Source of the DNA: Candidatus Cloacimonadota bacterium
GTDB taxonomy: Bacteria > Cloacimonadota > Cloacimonadia > Cloacimonadales > WRIO01
NCBI GenBank assembly: GCA_029553545.1
Contig: JAKPKU010000059.1
Location: forward strand, 1-39,811
Direction of reading: 5' to 3'
DNA length: 39,811 nucleotides
Positions 1 through 8,414 of this stretch are shown piece by piece (position 1 is the stretch's first letter; the number at the start of each line of letters is the position of its first letter). The notes below the pieces were generated by a model that searched no databases, was not told where the DNA came from, and saw nothing but the letters and a program-made list of their open reading frames with translations. Made by a program: the position numbers and the translations under genes.

Positions 1-8
1 TGAACCTG

Positions 9-163
9 AATAAGTCTAAGGGTTATACATATTCAGGTTCAAATACTGTAGGTAATGTCGCTTTTGTACCTACATCATGAGTCTGGCTACCAGAATTACT
101 CTCATACCAAGCGACATTACCTACAGTATTTGAACCTGAATATGTATAACCCTTAGACTTATT
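9..163. repeat. 55-bp perfect inverted repeat at window edge
   Basis: Bases 9-63 are the exact reverse complement of bases 109-163, with a 45-bp spacer. The right arm is normal coding sequence of the FGE-domain gene, and the left arm replaces what should be the rest of that gene. In addition, bases 1-12 repeat 131-142 directly and 1-11 are the reverse complement of 31-41. This nested fold-back at the very end of the sequence is what a chimeric or mis-assembled contig end looks like. A real inversion or hairpin end is possible but less likely. Confidence 0.9.
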
Positions 164-1792
164 GCCTCCTCGAGCAGCATACTCCCATTCAGCCTCAGTG
201 GGCAAACGATAACCATTGGCAGACCAATTACAAGTCACATTATTGCCATTGATCGTATAAACGGGGGTCAAACCCTCTTTTTTACTCAATTTATTACAAT
301 ACTCGACAGCATCGTACCAAGTTACTTTCTCCACAGGGCGATTATCACCCTTATAATAAGATGGATTATTGCCCATTACACTTTGCCACTCTTTTTGTGT
401 CACCTCATATTTACCGATAAGGAAGGAAGAGACTGTAACAGAGTGCACTGGCTTTTCATCTGAATATCCACTTGTTGACCCCATTTGAAATGTCCCACCC
501 TCAACAAAGACCATATTAGCAGGGATATCTGAACCTTTTTGTGTCTCAATATTAGCAGGCGTATCTGAGCCCTTTTGCATCTCAATATTATGCTCTGTTC
601 TCTCTTGGTCTCTGATATTAAATTTCCCTTTATATGATTTAAATCCGCTGGCATTAGCAGTAATATCATAATTACCTTCAAGCAAGTCTCTGACGATCTG
701 TGAACCAGTGATAGTTTTGATCACCTTGCCATTTTGTGAGATCTCAATAGTTGCTGTATTGGGATTTACCAAGAACATCAATTCTCCGTATTTAGGAGTG
801 AGGGTGATTGATTTTGTCAGCGTCTCGCCAAGCTTTACTTCAACTGTTTCGGTAAAGCTCACATGAGATTCTGCCTTTACCTCCATTTTATAAAAACCAG
901 GGCTCAATTCCATTTTGCTATAAGAACTTTTTAATTCATTATTCAAATAAACCTGAGCATTTGTTGGTTTTACACTGATACTCAAATATCCCGTGTTCTT
1001 GGTCAGGCGATAACTGAATGAGTTTGTGCCTTTTTCTGTCACATCTATGGTCCCTGCTACTTCCAGATAATTATCCTTATGTATTTTGACATTATAAGTG
1101 CCAGGATAGATATAAAAAGTACGTGGTGATTTCCCCTTATTCACATTATCGACATAGATATCTGCCTCATCTGGCGTGCTACTAACCGTCACCAAAACAA
1201 CATCTATCTGCTTGAGATCATAGTTAAATAAAATACTCGTTTCGCTTACTTCGATCACCTCTTGTAAACTCTTATAGCCCTCCTGGCTTATCTTTACCTG
1301 ATGCCTACCCAGGGCTAATGGCTGCGGCTCACCAGATTTAAATGTCTTTTCTCCTACGAGGATAGTTGCGTCTGCAGGCTTGACATTGAAGATCACAGGC
1401 ACAGAATTTCCTATTCCTGCTTCTTCGCTAATATCCTCTAAAGCATAGTATCTGCCCTCTTGCGCTTGCAGATTACTAATTTGGATACGACACTCAACAT
1501 AACCAACCGACTTGATAATAATAATCTGATTACGCATAGGCTTTAAATACAACTTGTACTTCCCATCCAATGACATATCATCAATCTTTACGATACTGTT
1601 CATATTTGAATCAAAACGTAAATTGGGTATGGTGGTATAGATTACCAAACCGCCATCCTCTGGATTGGATAAAAAAAGCTCTCTCCCACCAGGTGGCTCA
1701 ATCTGACGTGCCTTCATCTCTTTAATTCCATACAGGTTTGCCGTCAGCATCACGCTGAGCAAGATAAACAGAATAATAAGCTTTGTTCTCAT
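23..1792 (-). CDS. PEGA-repeat / FGE-sulfatase-like secreted protein, 3' end truncated
   Basis: This is an exported protein. The start chosen is the ATG at 1792 (MRTKLIILF...), which has a GGAG 8-9 bases upstream and opens a hydrophobic signal peptide; an in-frame start 13 codons earlier has no such support. About four PEGA-like beta repeats follow (roughly residues 130-400), with motifs such as LALGRHQVKISQEGYKS and LLEGNYDITANASGFKS. A linker then carries a 12-residue tandem repeat (QKGSDxPAN). The C-terminal domain is of the formylglycine-generating-enzyme/SUMF1 type (VEGGTFQMGS, KYEVTQKEW, YRLPTEAEWEYAARGG). Such domains in PEGA proteins are usually non-catalytic binding modules. The FGE domain stops after about 150 residues instead of about 230-250: past DVGTKA the frame reads into the reverse complement of itself and terminates. 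The C-terminus is therefore probably not genuine. Single gene with its own promoter, divergent from lptE. Confidence 0.85.
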   Translation of the reverse strand: MRTKLIILFILLSVMLTANLYGIKEMKARQIEPPGGRELFLSNPEDGGLVIYTTIPNLRFDSNMNSIVKIDDMSLDGKYKLYLKPMRNQIIIIKSVGYVECRIQISNLQAQEGRYYALEDISEEAGIGNSVPVIFNVKPADATILVGEKTFKSGEPQPLALGRHQVKISQEGYKSLQEVIEVSETSILFNYDLKQIDVVLVTVSSTPDEADIYVDNVNKGKSPRTFYIYPGTYNVKIHKDNYLEVAGTIDVTEKGTNSFSYRLTKNTGYLSISVKPTNAQVYLNNELKSSYSKMELSPGFYKMEVKAESHVSFTETVEVKLGETLTKSITLTPKYGELMFLVNPNTATIEISQNGKVIKTITGSQIVRDLLEGNYDITANASGFKSYKGKFNIRDQERTEHNIEMQKGSDTPANIETQKGSDIPANMVFVEGGTFQMGSTSGYSDEKPVHSVTVSSFLIGKYEVTQKEWQSVMGNNPSYYKGDNRPVEKVTWYDAVEYCNKLSKKEGLTPVYTINGNNVTCNWSANGYRLPTEAEWEYAARGGNKSKGYTYSGSNTVGNVAWYESNSGSQTHDVGTKATLPTVFEPEYV

Positions 1793-1821
1793 AATATACT
1801 CCATTTTATCATATTGGTGCA

Positions 1822-1850
1822 AAGATATCATAGCTGATAAAAATTGTCAA
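1822..1850 (-). promoter_or_regulatory. predicted sigma70-type promoter of the PEGA/FGE gene
   Basis: On the minus strand, TTGACA (1845-1850) is followed after 17 bases by TATCTT (1822-1827). This places a start of transcription about 20-25 bases before the ATG at 1792 and its GGAG site. The rest of the 405-bp gap 1793-2197 holds the divergent lptE promoter and otherwise nothing I can interpret. Confidence 0.5.
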
Positions 1851-2162
1851 TACCTTTTTTAAGAGAATTTTAGTAAATCACAAAATATGATAGATAGAAT
1901 AAAGCAAAAGCTATTTGTGCGAAGAGCCAACGCCTGTTATTACTGTCGCAATTATCAGGAGAATATGGCAATACTTTTTTTTCGATCTTATCTTTGCTTG
2001 TCTCTTATCAAACACAAAATGTACGTATTTGATCGCTCAGTTAAGTATTATCGTATTATTATCTTTTGTGTGAGATATAATAAAATAGCCGCAAAGGGGG
2101 TGATTGATACATAAATAATACGCCACTGCGATTATTTTTTCAGCAGATATTAAAACAATTTC

Positions 2163-2190
2163 TTGACATTAAAACTATTATTATTATTTT
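2163..2190 (+). promoter_or_regulatory. predicted promoter of the lptE operon, possibly leaderless
   Basis: TTGACA at 2163-2168 is followed, after 16 bases, by TATTTT at 2185-2190. Transcription would then begin about 7 bases later, at or next to the ATG at 2198. No Shine-Dalgarno sequence lies before that ATG; the upstream bases are only T and A. This arrangement suggests a leaderless message. The -10 assignment is uncertain because the stretch is almost pure A/T. Confidence 0.4.
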
Positions 2191-2197
2191 ATATTCT

Positions 2198-2698
2198 ATG
2201 GTCAAGAGAATTTATTATTTATTTTTATTATTACTATTTTTAAGTGGATGTTCTTACTCAGTTTATACCAGCGAATACCCACATTTGAAGACTATTCTCG
2301 TCCAGCCCTTTGAGAATAAAACCGTAGAATACACCCTTGGGCAAGACGCTCAGAATAGCCTGGTAAACGCCTTTATGAAAGATGGGCGACTGAAGATTAA
2401 TACCCAAAATCCTGATGCAGAGCTGAGAGGCGAAATTTTAGACTTTCGTAAAAGAATATTCTCGTATGATAATGCGGGCAGTGTAGAAGAATATCAAATT
2501 CAAATACTTTTTTCTGTCACTTTTTACGATTTAAAACTAAATAATGAGATTTATGCAAACAAAAACTTACTTCTTACTCGAACTTATAACCCCACTTCTG
2601 ATAATATTAATGTCGAAAAAACAGAAGAAGAGGCTATCAATAAGATATTAAGTAATCTTTTTGATGATATTATTAAAAATACATTGGAGAACTGGTGA
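2198..2698 (+). CDS. lptE: LptE-like LPS-assembly lipoprotein
   Basis: Likely outer-membrane lipoprotein LptE, the plug partner of LptD in lipopolysaccharide insertion. The 166-residue protein starts with a lipoprotein signal peptide whose lipobox is LSGC (Cys at about residue 18). The mature part has the family pattern: an early segment reading TILVQPFENKTVEY, which is typical of LptE, then a region with alternating beta strands and RTYNPTSDN near the C-terminus. Length fits the family. It is first in a plus-strand operon and overlaps the next gene by 4 bases (GTGA). There is no Shine-Dalgarno sequence before the ATG. No LptD is present in the window. LptE is poorly conserved in sequence, so the call rests on lipobox, length and pattern. 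Confidence 0.7.
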   Translation: MVKRIYYLFLLLLFLSGCSYSVYTSEYPHLKTILVQPFENKTVEYTLGQDAQNSLVNAFMKDGRLKINTQNPDAELRGEILDFRKRIFSYDNAGSVEEYQIQILFSVTFYDLKLNNEIYANKNLLLTRTYNPTSDNINVEKTEEEAINKILSNLFDDIIKNTLENW

Positions 2699-3468
2699 GA
2701 ATTAATAAGTTTTTGGCTGAATGCCAATTAGGATCACGACGCAAAGTCGAAGAATTTATACTCAATGGCGATATCAAAATTAATGGCGATATTTGCACAG
2801 ACCTCGGAAAACAAATAAACCCCGAAGAAGATATAGTACTCTATAAAAATAAAAGAGTAAAACCCGATAATGAACAGATCTTTATCCTCTTGAATAAACC
2901 ACCTAATTATATTGTGACAAAAAAAGATGAATTTGATCGCAAAACAATATACAAGCTTTTACCTGAATTTGCACTAAAGCTCGATCCCGTCGGTAGACTC
3001 GACTATGCCTCGGAAGGACTGCTTTTGCTCACCAATGACGGAGACCTCGCATACAAAATCACACACCCAAAGTATATGATGCAAAAGACATACTTTGTCC
3101 ATGTAAATGCCATGCTTACTCATGATGAAGTGCAAAAACTGCGCGATGGTATAATCATCGATGGTAAAATAACTCTCCCTGCACAAGTCTTTATGAAAAA
3201 AGTCGGCGATAAATACTGCGAACTAAAAATGACCATCTCCGAAGGTAGAAATAGACAAATTAGACGCATGATCGAAGCACTGGGACACGAAGTTACAAAA
3301 TTAAAACGTGTACAGATAGGAGATATCACCTTAGATAATATTCCCACTGGAATGTGGCGCTATCTTACCCCTGCTGAAATACTCTACCTCGTAAAAAAAA
3401 CATCAAGAATACCACTAAATAAACCTCTAAGGAAGAAAAATGAAAATAGGAATAAGCGGACTACCTAA
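2695..3468 (+). CDS. rluB: RsuA/RluB-family pseudouridine synthase
   Basis: Isomerises a specific uridine in ribosomal RNA to pseudouridine; the RluB-like subfamily (23S rRNA) is the best guess but RsuA/RluE/RluF cannot be excluded. An N-terminal S4 RNA-binding domain (residues 1-60, INKFLAECQLGSRRKVEEFI) is followed by the catalytic domain. The signature GRLDYASEGLLLLTNDGDL (about residues 100-118) contains the catalytic Asp; the usual Thr after GRLDxx is Ser. The second family motif EGRNRQIRRM is present near residue 183. The start is GTG at 2695 and overlaps the lptE stop by 4 bases, implying translational coupling. The last 29 bases overlap ychF. A basic tail (LRKKNENRNKR) is created by this overlap. 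Confidence 0.88.
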   Translation: MRINKFLAECQLGSRRKVEEFILNGDIKINGDICTDLGKQINPEEDIVLYKNKRVKPDNEQIFILLNKPPNYIVTKKDEFDRKTIYKLLPEFALKLDPVGRLDYASEGLLLLTNDGDLAYKITHPKYMMQKTYFVHVNAMLTHDEVQKLRDGIIIDGKITLPAQVFMKKVGDKYCELKMTISEGRNRQIRRMIEALGHEVTKLKRVQIGDITLDNIPTGMWRYLTPAEILYLVKKTSRIPLNKPLRKKNENRNKRTT

Positions 3469-4516
3469 ATCCGGAAAAACAACAATATTTAATGCTCTTA
3501 CAAAACTCGAAGCAGATACAAGTTTATATGACCAAAAAAGCGAACCAAACTTGGGCGCCGTGCAAGTCTTTGACGAACGTATAAAACACTTGTCTGATAT
3601 ATATAAGCCAAAAAGCACTATCTATGCTAATATAGAATTCATCGACTTCCCTGCTATGGCAGAAGATAGCCAAGACCATCAATTCCTCAGTAGTAACTCT
3701 ATGACCTTGCTCAAAAACACCGATGCACTGGCTATTGTTTTGAGAAACTTTGCCGATACAATTCTCGATGAAACGTATCATAAAGCCGACCCAGTAAAAG
3801 ACTTCAAGGCTATCTATGAACAATTCATCCTCTCTGACCTGATCTCCGCAGAGAAAAGGTTAGAAAAGATTGAGCTCGGCTATAAAAGAGGAATAAAAAC
3901 ACCCGCTCTGCAATTGGAAGAAAGTGTCCTCAAAAGAATTATCGAGACGCTTAATGAGATCAAGCCTATTTCAAGTATCGAATTAAATGACGATGAACAA
4001 AAAAGCATACGGGGCTTTCAATTTCTCAGCCTAAAACCTATCCTAATCGTCTTAAACTCAGATGAAAATAATCTCTTTCAAAATGATAATGTCATCAATG
4101 AATTGAAAAACTTTGGCGAATATATCGAGTTCGCTGGTAAATTTGAAATGGAATTGGGTAAGCTCGACGAAGAAGAAGCAAAGATGTTTATGGATGATAT
4201 GAATATCAAAGACTCTGCAATAAATGTCTTTATCAAAGCAGCATATGCAACACTCGGACTGATCAGCTTTTTTACCGTCGGTACAGATGAAGTGCGCGCT
4301 TGGACAATCAATAAAGGTGACCCCGCACTCGAAGCTGCAGGTAAGATACACTCTGACTTGGCAAGAGGCTTTATCAGAGCAGAAACCTTTAATTATAATG
4401 ACTTCAAAACTTATGGCTCAGAAAAAGCAATCAGAGAAAAAGGACTCTTTCGACTCGAAGGCAAAACGTATGTCGTGCAAGATGGCGATATTATTAATGT
4501 GAGATTTAATGTCTAA
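3440..4516 (+). CDS. ychF: YchF/OLA1-family nucleotide-binding protein, divergent G motifs
   Basis: Homologue of the ribosome-associated ATPase/GTPase YchF. The P-loop is GLPKSGKTT (residues 7-15; family norm GLPNVGKST). The C-terminal TGS/DUF933 region is highly typical: FFTVGTDEVRAWTI, the segment ending GKIHSDLARGFIRAE, and a terminal VVQDGDIINVRFNV. The G4 motif appears as LNSDEN, close to the YchF NxxE form. The G3 motif is abnormal: DFPAMA in place of DIAGLV, so the glycine of DxxG is missing, and the following GxGNKFL stretch is not recognisable. Length (358) is near the usual 363. The ATG at 3440 has AAGGAAG upstream, inside the end of the rluB-like gene (29-base overlap). It overlaps ftsK by 8 bases. 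Confidence 0.85.
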   Translation: MKIGISGLPKSGKTTIFNALTKLEADTSLYDQKSEPNLGAVQVFDERIKHLSDIYKPKSTIYANIEFIDFPAMAEDSQDHQFLSSNSMTLLKNTDALAIVLRNFADTILDETYHKADPVKDFKAIYEQFILSDLISAEKRLEKIELGYKRGIKTPALQLEESVLKRIIETLNEIKPISSIELNDDEQKSIRGFQFLSLKPILIVLNSDENNLFQNDNVINELKNFGEYIEFAGKFEMELGKLDEEEAKMFMDDMNIKDSAINVFIKAAYATLGLISFFTVGTDEVRAWTINKGDPALEAAGKIHSDLARGFIRAETFNYNDFKTYGSEKAIREKGLFRLEGKTYVVQDGDIINVRFNV

Positions 4517-6752
4517 AGAAAGAAAAGTAGAGAAGAAAAAACATAATGTAGAGTACTATATTGTTTTTAGTATAATACTGTTTTTCAATGTCATACTGAT
4601 TATTTCTAATATTACCACCACAACAAAGTTGGAAACAGATATAGCGACTTTTAAAGAATTTCCTTTTAGTATAGTCGATCTCTTTATGCATAAATACCCG
4701 CCTGCGAGCAATTACTGTGGGTATATCGGTGTCTTCTTTGCTTGGCTCTCTTTTTACCTCTTTGGACAAGCATTCAGCCTCTGTCTGTACTCACTCTCTT
4801 TTATCTTCGGGATTAATAAACTGCTCTTCAAACAGCCAAGAATACAAAGAGCAAGCATTTATCTGATAATTACGTCTTTTTTTACTATCGCTTATTCATT
4901 TTATTTTGATTATAATCAAGATTATTCCATTATTTATAAGACTTATACCAACTTTCTCTTGGGCTTGCTCAATAAAACAGGCGCTATTTTAATAAACACA
5001 CTATTTTTATTTATCGCACTGACTGTTTTTCTACGTATTCATCGAGTGAAAATGCTCCTGGCAAAGCTGTTTGAAAAGACCGAAAAACCCCTGCAAAATG
5101 CTAATCTGAAAAACGAACAGATCACGACAATTAATGAAGAAAAACCTTTTGAGATAATCACTAAAAAAGAAGAAGAAAATGTAGGGATAAACTTCCTCAA
5201 TGAAGAAAATAAAGCAGAGGCACAAAAAGAATTTAAAAAAGCAAAAGCAATAAATAAAGAGCCTGAAGCAGATCTCGAACATGATAACCAATTGGCTTAT
5301 GTGAAACCAAAAATAGAGAACTTTTTACTTAAAACTGAAAATAATACCAAAAAGATAGATAAAGCCGCTCTGCAAGAAGAAATCAATCAAACATGTCAGA
5401 TACTCTTAAATAAATTGGCTGAATTTGATATTGAGGCAAAAGTTGTGAATGTCAATATCGGTCCGATCATCACACAATATGAGCTACAACCAGCGCCTGG
5501 CATCAAAGTAAATAGATTTGTCTCATTGGCAGATGACTTGGCTCTCGCAGTAAAAGCAAAAAGTATTCGCGTGCAAGCTCCAATCCCTGGACGTGGACTC
5601 ATCGGCATAGAAATACCAAATAAACACTCAGATGTGATCTATCTCAGAGATGTCTTACTCTCGGACGCTGCTGAAAAAGATAGCTCCATACTCAGTATTG
5701 GACTGGGTAAAGATATCGCTGGACGACCAATTGTGACGAATCTCGCCAAAATGCCGCACTTATTGATCGCAGGCGCAACAGGCGCAGGAAAAAGCGTGTG
5801 CATTAATACTATCATCGGATCTATTCTCTTCAATACCAGCCCCGATGAGGTACGACTCGTCTTAATCGATCCAAAAAGAATTGAACTCTCTGGCTATGAA
5901 GGAATACCGCACTTGATCCAAAATGTGGTGATTGACCCTGACGACGCTATGACCGCATTAAACTGGGCTGTCTATGAAATGGAACGACGATATGAGCTGC
6001 TGCAAGAATTTAAAGTGCGTGATATAGATGGCTATAATCAAAAAATCAATGAGCAATTTGGGACAGAAGAAGCAGTCATTCATAAACTACCCTATATTGT
6101 GCTTATCGTTGATGAATTTGCCGACTTGATTATGACCGCAGGACGTGAAATAGAAATGCCTATCACCCGCCTGGCGCAAATGGCAAGAGCAATCGGTATT
6201 CATCTGATACTCGCAACTCAAAGACCTTCGATTAAAGTTATTACGGGTGTAATTAAAGCAAACTTCCCAGCGAGAATCGCTTTTCGTGTATCTTCAAAAG
6301 TGGATAGCCGCGTGATTTTAGATTCAATGGGCGCTGAAAAACTGCTCGGACGTGGCGATATGCTCTTCTTGCCGCCTGGTAAAGCAAACCCTGAAAGAAT
6401 ACATGGCGCTTATATTTCAGATTCAGAGATCGAAACATTAGTGGAATATCTGAAGACTCAGCCTAAACCCATGAATATGATAGAAATGACAAAGCCTGAA
6501 TTGAGCAATATCGATGAATTTGAATATGACGATGATTTATTCCCTGAAGCTGCAAGGCTCGTCGTGGCTGCCAACTCTGCATCTGTGTCTATGTTTCAAA
6601 GACATTTTAAAATTGGATATGCACGGGCTGGACGACTGATCGACTTGCTCGAACGCGCACAAGTCGTCGGACCACATGTGGGAAGCAAACCACGCGAAGT
6701 ATTAATGAGTATGGAGGACCTGGATGCGACAGAATTTAATCAAGATAATTAA
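4509..6752 (+). CDS. ftsK: DNA translocase FtsK/SpoIIIE
   Basis: Membrane-anchored DNA pump that clears and aligns chromosome termini at the division septum. Four predicted membrane segments lie within residues 15-180. A short charged linker (about 180-275, rich in Lys and Glu) follows. The motor domain has the alpha-beta entry region with GPIITQYELQPAPGIKVNR, Walker A GATGAGKS (422-429) and Walker B IVLIVDEFADL with Asp about 535. The C-terminal gamma winged helix (about 670-740, motif FKIGYARAGRLIDLLERA) recognises polar DNA motifs (KOPS/SRS). The 747 residues fit the short-linker type seen in many phyla. It overlaps ychF by 8 bases at the 5' end and lolA by 29 bases at the 3' end. ftsK followed by lolA is a conserved gene order in proteobacteria as well. 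Confidence 0.96.
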   Translation: MSKERKVEKKKHNVEYYIVFSIILFFNVILIISNITTTTKLETDIATFKEFPFSIVDLFMHKYPPASNYCGYIGVFFAWLSFYLFGQAFSLCLYSLSFIFGINKLLFKQPRIQRASIYLIITSFFTIAYSFYFDYNQDYSIIYKTYTNFLLGLLNKTGAILINTLFLFIALTVFLRIHRVKMLLAKLFEKTEKPLQNANLKNEQITTINEEKPFEIITKKEEENVGINFLNEENKAEAQKEFKKAKAINKEPEADLEHDNQLAYVKPKIENFLLKTENNTKKIDKAALQEEINQTCQILLNKLAEFDIEAKVVNVNIGPIITQYELQPAPGIKVNRFVSLADDLALAVKAKSIRVQAPIPGRGLIGIEIPNKHSDVIYLRDVLLSDAAEKDSSILSIGLGKDIAGRPIVTNLAKMPHLLIAGATGAGKSVCINTIIGSILFNTSPDEVRLVLIDPKRIELSGYEGIPHLIQNVVIDPDDAMTALNWAVYEMERRYELLQEFKVRDIDGYNQKINEQFGTEEAVIHKLPYIVLIVDEFADLIMTAGREIEMPITRLAQMARAIGIHLILATQRPSIKVITGVIKANFPARIAFRVSSKVDSRVILDSMGAEKLLGRGDMLFLPPGKANPERIHGAYISDSEIETLVEYLKTQPKPMNMIEMTKPELSNIDEFEYDDDLFPEAARLVVAANSASVSMFQRHFKIGYARAGRLIDLLERAQVVGPHVGSKPREVLMSMEDLDATEFNQDN

Positions 6753-7338
6753 TCTTAGCTTATTCCTTTTTATTTGCACACTATCTTTTGCCTATACAAA
6801 AAATGATATAGATATGGTTTTACTTAAATATCAAAATAGCGCATACTTTCAAATTAAAATAGAACAAGATAATTACTTTGAGGCACAAAAAACGAGCCTG
6901 AAATCTTATGGCACACTTTACCGAGAGAATAATGATTTTCTGATTGTCTTTGATAAACCTCATCATCAGTTTATTAAATTTTCAAATAATACTATCGTCA
7001 TGTACGACTCTTCAATTAAGACAGCATACCAGATTTCTGCAGATCAATTCCCTAATTTTAATCCACTGTCTATTTTTGCCAAAAATGCGAGCCTCAAATA
7101 CACGCTAAAATCGAAAGATAATCCCTTCGATATAGTCATACCATCACTAAGTGAATATATCGATTTTTTGACCATTGATTTTGATTTTAAACGTACATTA
7201 ATCAAAAGCATCTCTTATAAAGATAATCTGAATAATAAAGTATTATTAAAATTCAAACAAAATACCTTCTCAGAAAAATCTGCTATAAAGATCCCGCAAT
7301 ATTCTTACCCTGCTGGGACAAAAATAGTAAAACCCTAA
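6724..7338 (+). CDS. lolA: LolA-like outer-membrane lipoprotein carrier
   Basis: Probable periplasmic chaperone that carries lipoproteins from the inner to the outer membrane. It has 204 residues with a Sec signal peptide (hydrophobic INLSLFLFICTLSFA, cleavage near residue 23). The body is built of beta strands with the LolA pattern: a GTLYRENNDFLIVFDKP strand pair resembling the family G.....P..fr...p, followed by MYDSSIKTAYQI. The ATG at 6724 has a strong GGAGG inside the ftsK reading frame, so the 29-base overlap is credible. Its position just after ftsK supports the call, since ftsK-lolA is a known neighbourhood. Sequence conservation is weak, as usual for LolA. manC follows after 10 bases. 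Confidence 0.75.
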   Translation: MRQNLIKIINLSLFLFICTLSFAYTKNDIDMVLLKYQNSAYFQIKIEQDNYFEAQKTSLKSYGTLYRENNDFLIVFDKPHHQFIKFSNNTIVMYDSSIKTAYQISADQFPNFNPLSIFAKNASLKYTLKSKDNPFDIVIPSLSEYIDFLTIDFDFKRTLIKSISYKDNLNNKVLLKFKQNTFSEKSAIKIPQYSYPAGTKIVKP

Positions 7339-7348
7339 GGAGAATAAA

Positions 7349-8404
7349 ATGATCGGCTTAATCATGGCTGGCGGCGCTGGAACACGGTTTTGGCCCCTCA
7401 GTAGAAAGAATAAAGCAAAACAGTATTTAAGACTATTTGGAGATAAGTCGCTGATACAATTGACTTTCGAGCGACTTAATAAGTTTATTAAGACAGAAGA
7501 TATTTATGTCATCACCACTATCGATCAAAGAAAGATGGTGCATGAACATCTCCCACTATTAGAAAAAAAGAATGTTATTATCGAACCTTATGCAATGAAT
7601 ACAGCAGCTTGTATTGGCTATTCTGTGAACTACCTGAACACGCTATATGAGTCGGATGAAACGCTTTTGATCGTGCCTTCAGATCACCTTATCGATGACT
7701 TAGATGAGTTTAGTCAAAAAATAAAGCTCGGAGAGAGTTTTGCTAAAGAAAACAATCATATTATCTTTGGAATAACACCTACATATCCTGCAACTGGCTA
7801 TGGTTATATACATGCAGGTCAAGAAGTTAGCAACTCAGTGTTTCATGTGAAACAATTCAAAGAAAAGCCAAATCTTGCTTTAGCTCAAGAGTTTATTAGC
7901 ACAGGAGAGTACTTTTGGAATTGTGGAATCTTTCTTTGGACCTTAAAGACAATAATCAGCTCCTTCCAAAAGAATTATGCTGAAGGTTATACTATCTTAG
8001 AAGAAATAAAACGGCTTGAGTATAAGAGTGAAAACTTTTATAAGATTCGATCCCTTTATAAAAAGCTCCCAAGAATCCCTATTGATATCGCTATCATGGA
8101 AAAAGCAGAAAACAGACTTGTTCTTCCACTCAATTTGAATTGGAGCGATATCGGTTCATGGAAATCACTACATGAAGTAGTTGATAAAGATGATGATCAA
8201 AACTATATTCCTAATAAACATATTGCGATTAATTCGAAGAATAATCTCATCGTCAGTAAGAAACTGGTTTGCTGTATAGATGTTGATAATCTTATTGTAA
8301 CTGAAACAGAAGATGCGATTTTGATTTTACCTATTGAAGCATCAGAAAAAGTAAAAGAGATTGTTAAGCAAATCGAAGAGCAAGGTTTAAAAGAGTATCT
8401 CTAA
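7349..8404 (+). CDS. manC: mannose-1-phosphate guanylyltransferase
   Basis: Makes GDP-mannose from GTP and mannose-1-phosphate for surface glycans. The nucleotide-binding signature GGAGTRFWPLSR sits at residues 8-19, followed by KAKQYLRLFGDKSL (the usual form has KPKQFL). Other family motifs are VPSDHLI near residue 110, the Y/GYGYIH motif near 150, FKEKPN near 170 and WNCGIFLW near 190; LNWSDIGSW is near residue 265. At 351 residues it is the single-function GMP form, lacking the C-terminal cupin (phosphomannose isomerase) domain of the 460-480-residue AlgA type. The ATG at 7349 is preceded by AAGGAG. It is last in the operon and meets the DUF58 gene tail-to-tail with 10 bases between them. 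Confidence 0.93.
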   Translation: MIGLIMAGGAGTRFWPLSRKNKAKQYLRLFGDKSLIQLTFERLNKFIKTEDIYVITTIDQRKMVHEHLPLLEKKNVIIEPYAMNTAACIGYSVNYLNTLYESDETLLIVPSDHLIDDLDEFSQKIKLGESFAKENNHIIFGITPTYPATGYGYIHAGQEVSNSVFHVKQFKEKPNLALAQEFISTGEYFWNCGIFLWTLKTIISSFQKNYAEGYTILEEIKRLEYKSENFYKIRSLYKKLPRIPIDIAIMEKAENRLVLPLNLNWSDIGSWKSLHEVVDKDDDQNYIPNKHIAINSKNNLIVSKKLVCCIDVDNLIVTETEDAILILPIEASEKVKEIVKQIEEQGLKEYL

Positions 8405-8414
8405 AACTCAATCT

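Noticed and set aside
1887-2114. 75-codon plus-strand open frame in the gap before lptE
   Set aside because: No ribosome site, composition unlike the neighbouring proteins, cysteine/tyrosine-rich in an AT-rich non-coding stretch; no recognisable domain.
3440-3468. Overlap of 29 bases between rluB-like and ychF as a sign of a frameshift
   Set aside because: ychF has its own good ribosome site and N-terminal P-loop at the expected position, and ftsK/lolA show the same kind of overlap, so this is normal gene packing here.
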